Source: Acidobacteriaceae bacterium (GTDB lineage: Bacteria; Acidobacteriota; Terriglobia; Terriglobales; Acidobacteriaceae). Taken from it: a stretch of 64,000 nt of DNA. The position numbers were made by a program, and so were the translations under genes. Location: contig JANXZM010000059.1 in assembly GCA_025355505.1 (NCBI GenBank), positions 1-64,000 on the forward strand, read 5' to 3'. The notes beneath the pieces are model-generated. The model had not been told where the DNA came from. It did no database searches and saw only the letters and a program-made list of their open reading frames with translations. Positions 59,808 through 64,000 of this stretch are shown one piece after another; the stretch's first letter is position 1, and each line of letters begins with the position of its first letter.

Positions 59808-59924
59808 CCGCCAGGGCCTTGACTCGGTTCTCCGCCCGCCCCTGTGGCTTTACCCCTGTGATCCTCTGTGTCCCCCCGTGGTTCCAGGTTTTGCTGGGTT
59901 CACTTCAGCACTCTGACCTCTTTT

Positions 59925-60135
59925 CATCACAAACAGCCGCGCCACCCATCACAGACATCCCCACGAATCCAGTGCGATAATATTCCCTGATTGGGGCAGT
60001 TCAGAGGTGTGCTCGTCCACGAAGACGGCCCTCGAAGCTGCCCCAAACCTATTTTCAGCGCTCTTTAAGAAGCTAAGTCATTATTCCGAAATACTTTACA
60101 TGTAAGCCCTTTAAACCCAAAGACCTGGCGGGAAT
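59925..60135 (+). repeat. dispersed noncoding element, copy 2
   Basis: Starts with CTCTTTTCATCACAAACAG and CACCCATCACAGACATCC, passes GTGCGATAATATTCC and GCGCTCTTTAAG. It ends with AGCTAAGTCATTATTCCG, AAATACTTT and GGCGGGAAT. A long stem TTGGGGCAG/CTGCCCCAA (about 59991-60047) lies inside. It corresponds to the copy at 47293 in order, strand and most blocks. Confidence 0.7.
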
Positions 60136-60231
60136 TTCCTCCTAACCATATGATTCCAAAAGACCGTTGGCAGTACTAATTGGTTAACATACTCGCAGTG
60201 AGTGGGTAGGTAGAATCTAGCCTGTGCAGGC

Positions 60232-60258
60232 ATGCTCTGATACGAAACCGTGTTTTGC
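60232..60258. repeat. second copy of the REP-like motif
   Basis: ATGCTCTGATACGAA followed by ACCG and TGTTTTGC. It matches 53977-54007 in both blocks, with shorter spacing. Confidence 0.55.
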
Positions 60259-60347
60259 ACCCCGCGCTGCGGAGCGCTGAACCCTTCGCTGCTTTATACT
60301 AATCAGATCATCATGCGGCAAGATTTTTCCCAGGTACTGGCATAGGA

Positions 60348-61295
60348 ATGCATCGCCCTCACCTTCGTCTGTTTTTGCTTTTGTTTCTATCGGCGGCTAC
60401 CTTTCCGCTGAGCGGATGCCTGTTCCGGACGCGGACTTTGGACCGCCATTTATCCGACCGGCCGCTGAAGACCGCGACCCAGCAGCAGTTGATCGAATAC
60501 GTCAACACGCAGGCCGCCAAGATTCAGTCCATGCAGGCGACCGTGGATATTGACGCTTCGGCTGGAGACGTGAAAATCGGCCGAATCACCGATTACAAAG
60601 AGATTCGCGGCTACGTGCTGGCGCGCAAGCCAGCCATGCTGCGCATGAAGGGCCTGCTGCCGCTGGTGCGGAACACGGCCTTCGATATGGTGAGCGACGG
60701 GCGGGAATTCAAGCTATGGATCCCTCCGGCGAATAAGTTCGTCCTCGGCTCGAACGATGCCAGCCTGGACAATGCCGGCAACCACCAGCCTGACAAGCGA
60801 TTGGAGAACATGCGGCCGCAGTACATTTACGACGCGCTGCTGCTGCCAGAAGTCGGCCGGGACGAGATTGCGGTGCTGGAAAACGGCTATGAAACCGTCC
60901 TCGACGCTAAGAAGCATCGAGTCGAACAACCCAATTACGAACTGGCGGTCATCCGCAAGGGTCCCCAAGGCTGGTATCTATCGCGCAAGATCGAGTTCAG
61001 CCGAGCCGACCTGCTGCCGCACCGGCAAAGGATTTATGACCAGATGGGAAACGTCGCGACCGACGCCCACTACCAGGATTACAAGGACTACGCGGGGACT
61101 ACATTCCCGGGTACGATTGAGATCGAACGGCCGCGGGAGAATTACGACATCACCCTGAGCATGGTCAAACTGGAAATCAATAAAGCCCTGACCAATGACC
61201 AGTTTGCTTTGGAGCAGCCGCCTGGGGCTGAGGTGGTGCACCTCGATCCGTCCAACACCAGCGCGGTGAAAGCGCCGGAAAACCAGAACAAGTAG
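60348..61295 (+). CDS. DUF4292-like outer-membrane lipoprotein (LolA/LolB-fold type)
   Basis: A 315-residue lipoprotein: RLFLLLFLSAATFPLSGC gives the lipidation Cys. The mature part (TATQQQLIEYVNTQAAKIQSMQATVDIDASAGDVK, ARKPAMLRMKGLLPLVRNTAFDMVSDGREFKLWIPPANKFVLGS) follows the beta-rich LolA/LolB-like pattern of DUF4292 proteins, which may carry lipoproteins or lipids. ALTNDQFALEQPPGAEVVHLD is near the end. It lies 15 bp upstream of an FtsX-fold permease gene, so the two likely work together in lipid or lipoprotein transfer. Confidence 0.8.
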   Translation: MHRPHLRLFLLLFLSAATFPLSGCLFRTRTLDRHLSDRPLKTATQQQLIEYVNTQAAKIQSMQATVDIDASAGDVKIGRITDYKEIRGYVLARKPAMLRMKGLLPLVRNTAFDMVSDGREFKLWIPPANKFVLGSNDASLDNAGNHQPDKRLENMRPQYIYDALLLPEVGRDEIAVLENGYETVLDAKKHRVEQPNYELAVIRKGPQGWYLSRKIEFSRADLLPHRQRIYDQMGNVATDAHYQDYKDYAGTTFPGTIEIERPRENYDITLSMVKLEINKALTNDQFALEQPPGAEVVHLDPSNTSAVKAPENQNK

Positions 61296-61310
61296 TCCTC
61301 CGGAAAAAAC

Positions 61311-62417
61311 ATGATGAATCGCATGATCGTCGGGAATTTGGTGCATCGGCCGCTGCGCTCGCTGATCACCGTTGTGGCCGTGGCGCTCGAAGTCACGCTG
61401 ATCCTGCTGATCGTGGGCCTCTCACTCGGGATGCTGCAGGACAACCGCACCCGAACGGCGGGCATCGGAGCGGACGTGCTGGTGCTGCCGCCGGGGTCAT
61501 CGTTCATCGCCGGGCTGACGGGTGCGCCCATGCCGATCAAGATTGGAGGCGTGCTGGCCAAGCTGCCCCACGTGAAGAGTGTGGCGCCGGTAGTGACGCA
61601 AATCAGTTCGGCGGGATCGCTTGAGATCATCGCGGGCATCGACTTACCCAGTTACGAAAGCATGTCGTCGGGCTTCCACTATTTGGAGGGCGGCCCATTT
61701 CTGGGGCCGAACGACGCGCTGGTCGACGATCTTTTTGCCAAGTCCAAGCACGCCAGGGTGGGCGACACAATTGAGATTCTGAACAACAAATTCCGCATCT
61801 CCGGGATCGTGGAACGAGGCAAGGGCGGGCGAAAATTTGTTCCGCTGAACACTCTGCAGGACCTGATCGGCGCCAAGGACAAGGCCACGATCTTCTATCT
61901 CAAGCTGGACGACCCCGCCAACGCGGATGCGGTTGTCGATGAGATCAAGAATGTGACTGGAATGGAGCGCTACATGGCGAACTCGATGGCATCCTACCTG
62001 GCCATGATGACCACCAGCAATTATCCGGGTCTTTCCACTTTCATCAAGGTCGTGGTCGGTATTTCGGTAGTCATCGGGTTCATCGTTATTTTTCAGGCCA
62101 TGTACACGGCGGTGATGGAGCGGACGCGCGAAATCGGCATTCTGAAGTCAATGGGGGCGTCGAAGCTGTACATCGTGAATGTGGTGCTGCGGGAGACGGT
62201 GCTGCTGGCGCTGGGCGGCATTGTGCTGGGCATCCTGGTGAGTCTGGCGGTTCGGGCGGCGCTGGCGCACAACTTCCCGCTGCTGCAGGTGGTGGTGGAT
62301 GGTGGTTGGATCGTGCGCGCAACCCTGATTGCCATCGCCGGCGCCATTGCCGGCGCGCTGTATCCGGCGTTCAAGGCGGCGCAGAAGGATCCTATCGACG
62401 CGTTGGCATACGAATAG
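61311..62417 (+). CDS. ABC transporter permease with FtsX/MacB fold (LolC/E-like)
   Basis: A 368-residue permease with the MacB-type layout: a first membrane helix (LITVVAVALEVTLILLIVGLSLGML), a 190-residue periplasmic domain (TRTAGIGADVLVLPPGSSFIAGLTGAPMPIKIGGVLAKLPHVKSVAPVV...), then three more helices, VVVGISVVIGFIVIFQAMYTAVMERTREIGILKSMGASK, LGGIVLGILVSLAVRAAL and ATLIAIAGAIAGALYPAFKAA. No ATPase gene lies next to it in the window; it should be encoded elsewhere. With the DUF4292-like lipoprotein upstream (15-bp gap) it resembles a Lol-type module. Confidence 0.88.
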   Translation: MMNRMIVGNLVHRPLRSLITVVAVALEVTLILLIVGLSLGMLQDNRTRTAGIGADVLVLPPGSSFIAGLTGAPMPIKIGGVLAKLPHVKSVAPVVTQISSAGSLEIIAGIDLPSYESMSSGFHYLEGGPFLGPNDALVDDLFAKSKHARVGDTIEILNNKFRISGIVERGKGGRKFVPLNTLQDLIGAKDKATIFYLKLDDPANADAVVDEIKNVTGMERYMANSMASYLAMMTTSNYPGLSTFIKVVVGISVVIGFIVIFQAMYTAVMERTREIGILKSMGASKLYIVNVVLRETVLLALGGIVLGILVSLAVRAALAHNFPLLQVVVDGGWIVRATLIAIAGAIAGALYPAFKAAQKDPIDALAYE

Positions 62418-62658
62418 GGCACGGGCCATTCTTTGGTTTCGCTTTTAATTCGCTGGGCCTCCCTGAATTTTTCCTCGTCACAATTTTCCTTATAATTTTC
62501 CTCGCAAATCCGCAGAGAATGCACGATACTGCCCGTGAAACTGTCCGTGCTATAATCCGCGCCGTTACGCGGAAGCAATGCAGTTTCGCAGCTGGTTGTC
62601 CTAATTCCCTGGCCCTGTGCGTGCATGCGTGCGGGACCGCAAATACTTAGGAGGAGAT

Positions 62659-63102
62659 ATGCGCTTCAATGATCCGACTCTGTACGGTCGGGATGATGAG
62701 ACGGATGAGTTCAGCGACAGCAACGCCTATGGCGAATCGCTGGAAGAGGATTTGGAAGAAGAGGAAGAAGAGGAAGAAGAACCCAGTCTCGTAGAGGAAG
62801 ACGAGATTCCCGTGCCGGTGGTGCGGGAACCTGTGCAAGCGCCTGAACCCGTAACTTCATCGGGTGGTGGCGGTCGCCAGAGCGGGCCTCCGAAGAAGAA
62901 GGCGCCGGCCAGGAAAGCTCCTGCCAGGAAAGCTCCTGCCAAGAAAAAGGCGGCAAAGAAGCCGGCGAAGAAAGTCGCAAAAAAAACGGCACCCAAGAAA
63001 AAGGCTAAACCGGCTAAAAAGAAAGCGGCGAAGAAAGCGGTGAAGAAGCCAGCCAAAAAAACGGCGAAGAAAAAAGTTGCCCGCAAGAAAAGCCGCCGTT
63101 AG
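62659..63102 (+). CDS. histone H1-like Lys/Ala-rich DNA-binding protein
   Basis: A 147-residue charge-segregated protein. Residues 1-70 are acidic (SLEEDLEEEEEEEEEPSLVE, then EDEIPVPVV), and after a Gly-rich hinge (SSGGGGRQSG) the rest is AKKxAKK-type repeats (KKKAPARKAPARKAPAKKKA and similar) ending KKKVARKKSRR. Such H1-like tails bind DNA without sequence preference. The ATG at 62659 has GGAGGAGAT directly upstream, better than the ATG at 62617. A strong hairpin after the stop could end transcription. Confidence 0.88.
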   Translation: MRFNDPTLYGRDDETDEFSDSNAYGESLEEDLEEEEEEEEEPSLVEEDEIPVPVVREPVQAPEPVTSSGGGGRQSGPPKKKAPARKAPARKAPAKKKAAKKPAKKVAKKTAPKKKAKPAKKKAAKKAVKKPAKKTAKKKVARKKSRR

Positions 63103-63127
63103 CGGTTCAGGCTATCAGTCCCTAATG

Positions 63128-63164
63128 ATGGCGGAAGTCCGGCTCTCATTCCGGCTTCCGTCAT
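63128..63164. terminator. hairpin between the H1-like and ridA genes
   Basis: ATGGCGGAAGTC (63128-63139) pairs over 12 positions with GGCTTCCGTCAT (63153-63164), including two G-T pairs. It lies between convergent genes and could serve both directions, although no T-tract follows. Confidence 0.6.
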
Positions 63165-63169
63165 GCCAC

Positions 63170-63565
63170 TTACTTTCCGTCGGGCACGATCGCTTCCGCT
63201 TCGATTTCCAGCAGCATCTCTGGAGAAACCAGTGCCGTGATCGCCACCATGGTGCTCGCGGGACGAATGTCGCGGAAAAATTCTCCATGGGCTTTTCCAG
63301 CTTTTTCCCAATCCGCAATGTTGGTAAGGAACACGCGCGTGCGGACTACATCTTTTAGTGAAGCTCCGGCCCGCTGCAGCGCGCGTTCAATGTTCTTGAG
63401 GATCTGAACCGCCTGCGCGTACGCATCACCCGCGCCGACAATTTTGCCGTCGGCTCCAGTTGCGGTTGTTCCCGCAACGTGGACATACGCGCCCACTCGA
63501 ACCGCACGAGAGTAACCGACAACCGGTTCCCACGGTGTGCCGCTTGCAATGTTGATTCGCTCCAC
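63170..63565 (-). CDS. RidA family enamine/imine deaminase
   Basis: A 131-residue protein of the YjgF/YER057c/UK114 family that hydrolyses reactive enamines such as those from threonine and serine dehydration. The N-terminal [33 protein letters not shown] and the C-terminal [51 protein letters not shown] carry the conserved Arg and Glu of the active site. The first residues [10 protein letters not shown] match. It is convergent with the H1-like gene. Confidence 0.93.
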   Translation of the reverse strand: MERINIASGTPWEPVVGYSRAVRVGAYVHVAGTTATGADGKIVGAGDAYAQAVQILKNIERALQRAGASLKDVVRTRVFLTNIADWEKAGKAHGEFFRDIRPASTMVAITALVSPEMLLEIEAEAIVPDGK

Positions 63566-63822
63566 TCTGCCTCCGTTTTTCTATTCTTCTTAAGTTGAAT
63601 AGATTCAGTAGGCTCTGTTTTCGATCCGCGCGCCGCAAAATTAGCAGCCGCCTCCTTTGGCTGCCAGCAAACGCCTCTGAAACCCCGCGCCCGCGCGGGA
63701 CTCTAACTACATTAGTGGCTCAATGGTCACTTGCGTTAGATCAGGATTCACGGTATCTAAGCCGCACACCTTTTTGTTCCGATAAGAACAAAAGGGGCGC
63801 GGTTTGGGAGGGAAGTGGGGCC

Positions 63823-64000
63823 ATGGAGATTCCGGAAACGCATCCGCTGCAGCAACTGTTTATTGAACTGGTCGGCCGTCACTATGCCCGGGAGATCGGG
63901 ATTCGCGATCCGCAACTCGTGAGCTACGTCGCACATCTGCTGTCAGAGTTTTGCGATACAGAACAGCTGTTGAAAATCCGCAATGCGGCGGGGAAGCGAT
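63823..64000 (+). CDS. truncated reading frame at window end, hypothetical
   Basis: An open frame with no stop before the window ends: MEIPETHPLQQLFIELVGRH, then YAREIGIRDPQLVSYVAHLL and SEFCDTEQLLKIRNAAGKR. GGAGGGAAG lies seven or eight bases upstream of the ATG, a good start signal. The sequence is helical and acidic-hydrophobic, without a recognised motif. The rest of the gene lies outside the window. Confidence 0.7.
   Translation, partial: MEIPETHPLQQLFIELVGRHYAREIGIRDPQLVSYVAHLLSEFCDTEQLLKIRNAAGKR

Larger units (their letters stand above)
59808..60347. other. 540-bp intergenic region
   Basis: Between mltG and the DUF4292-like gene. It contains a CTGTGG-type family D stretch (59838-59890), the dispersed element copy 2, and a REP-like motif copy (60232-60258). 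No gene is apparent. The 3' part should hold the promoter of the lipoprotein gene. Confidence 0.6.

Overview
This window looks like the chromosome of a Gram-negative soil acidobacterium (Acidobacteriota, probably class Terriglobia, Koribacter-like). That placement is an inference from gene content, not from a marker-gene tree. Outer-membrane genes are present (kdsB, an OmpA-like protein, an OprB-like porin, a TonB-receptor tail, a LolC/E-like permease). There is also a Ser/Thr kinase fused to a long TPR region, a CarD regulator, a moderately high G+C, and many short palindromic intergenic repeats.

Layout. 1-6 kb: partial tRNA, kdsB, an M48 membrane protease and a GDP-mannose set (manA, manC and a phosphomannomutase) on the minus strand. 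6-18 kb: TPR protein, aminotransferase, coaD, recA, rsmI, a Phd/RelE-type toxin-antitoxin pair, WD40 protein, YqeY, class V aminotransferase, site-2 protease, rsmD. 18-26 kb: tyrS, a DUF3800 gene, an amidase/APC-permease pair, ogt, a Tat-type FMN alpha-hydroxyacid oxidase and an OmpA-like protein. 26-35 kb: sorbosone-dehydrogenase-like protein, dgt, a peroxiredoxin-like gene with an in-frame TGA, a TPR protein, purH and an XRE regulator. 35-45 kb: metallo-beta-lactamase-fold protein, bcp, mpg, kinase-TPR, panC and panB. 45-48 kb: two small ORFs, hicBA and mazE/doc in convergent orientation, and a dispersed noncoding element. 47.6-58 kb: nucleoside kinase, NodB deacetylase, hemL, porin, isoaspartyl peptidase, transposase remnant, CDP-alcohol phosphotransferase, greA, carD, ruvX, AI-2E-family protein. 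58-64 kb: a frameshifted HNH-like gene, mltG, a second copy of the dispersed element, a DUF4292-like lipoprotein with an FtsX-fold permease, a histone-H1-like protein, ridA and a truncated gene.

Most genes are housekeeping or envelope functions. KdsB and the ManA/ManB/ManC set supply CMP-Kdo and GDP-mannose for surface glycans. PanB and PanC with CoaD cover parts of pantothenate and CoA synthesis. Ogt, Mpg, RecA and RuvX serve DNA repair and recombination, and GreA and CarD act on RNA polymerase.

The most notable feature is the peroxiredoxin-like gene at 29021-29587 (minus). Its expected peroxidatic Cys codon in the FYRGYW-C-PFC motif is TGA, and a 7-bp stem with an AGTT loop follows at bacterial SECIS distance. 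This is a strong selenoprotein candidate. Next are a roughly 200-280 bp dispersed noncoding element (47293 and 59925), two perfect-palindrome operators at toxin-antitoxin loci, and a shared RRKFLxxLALSP leader on two unrelated enzymes.
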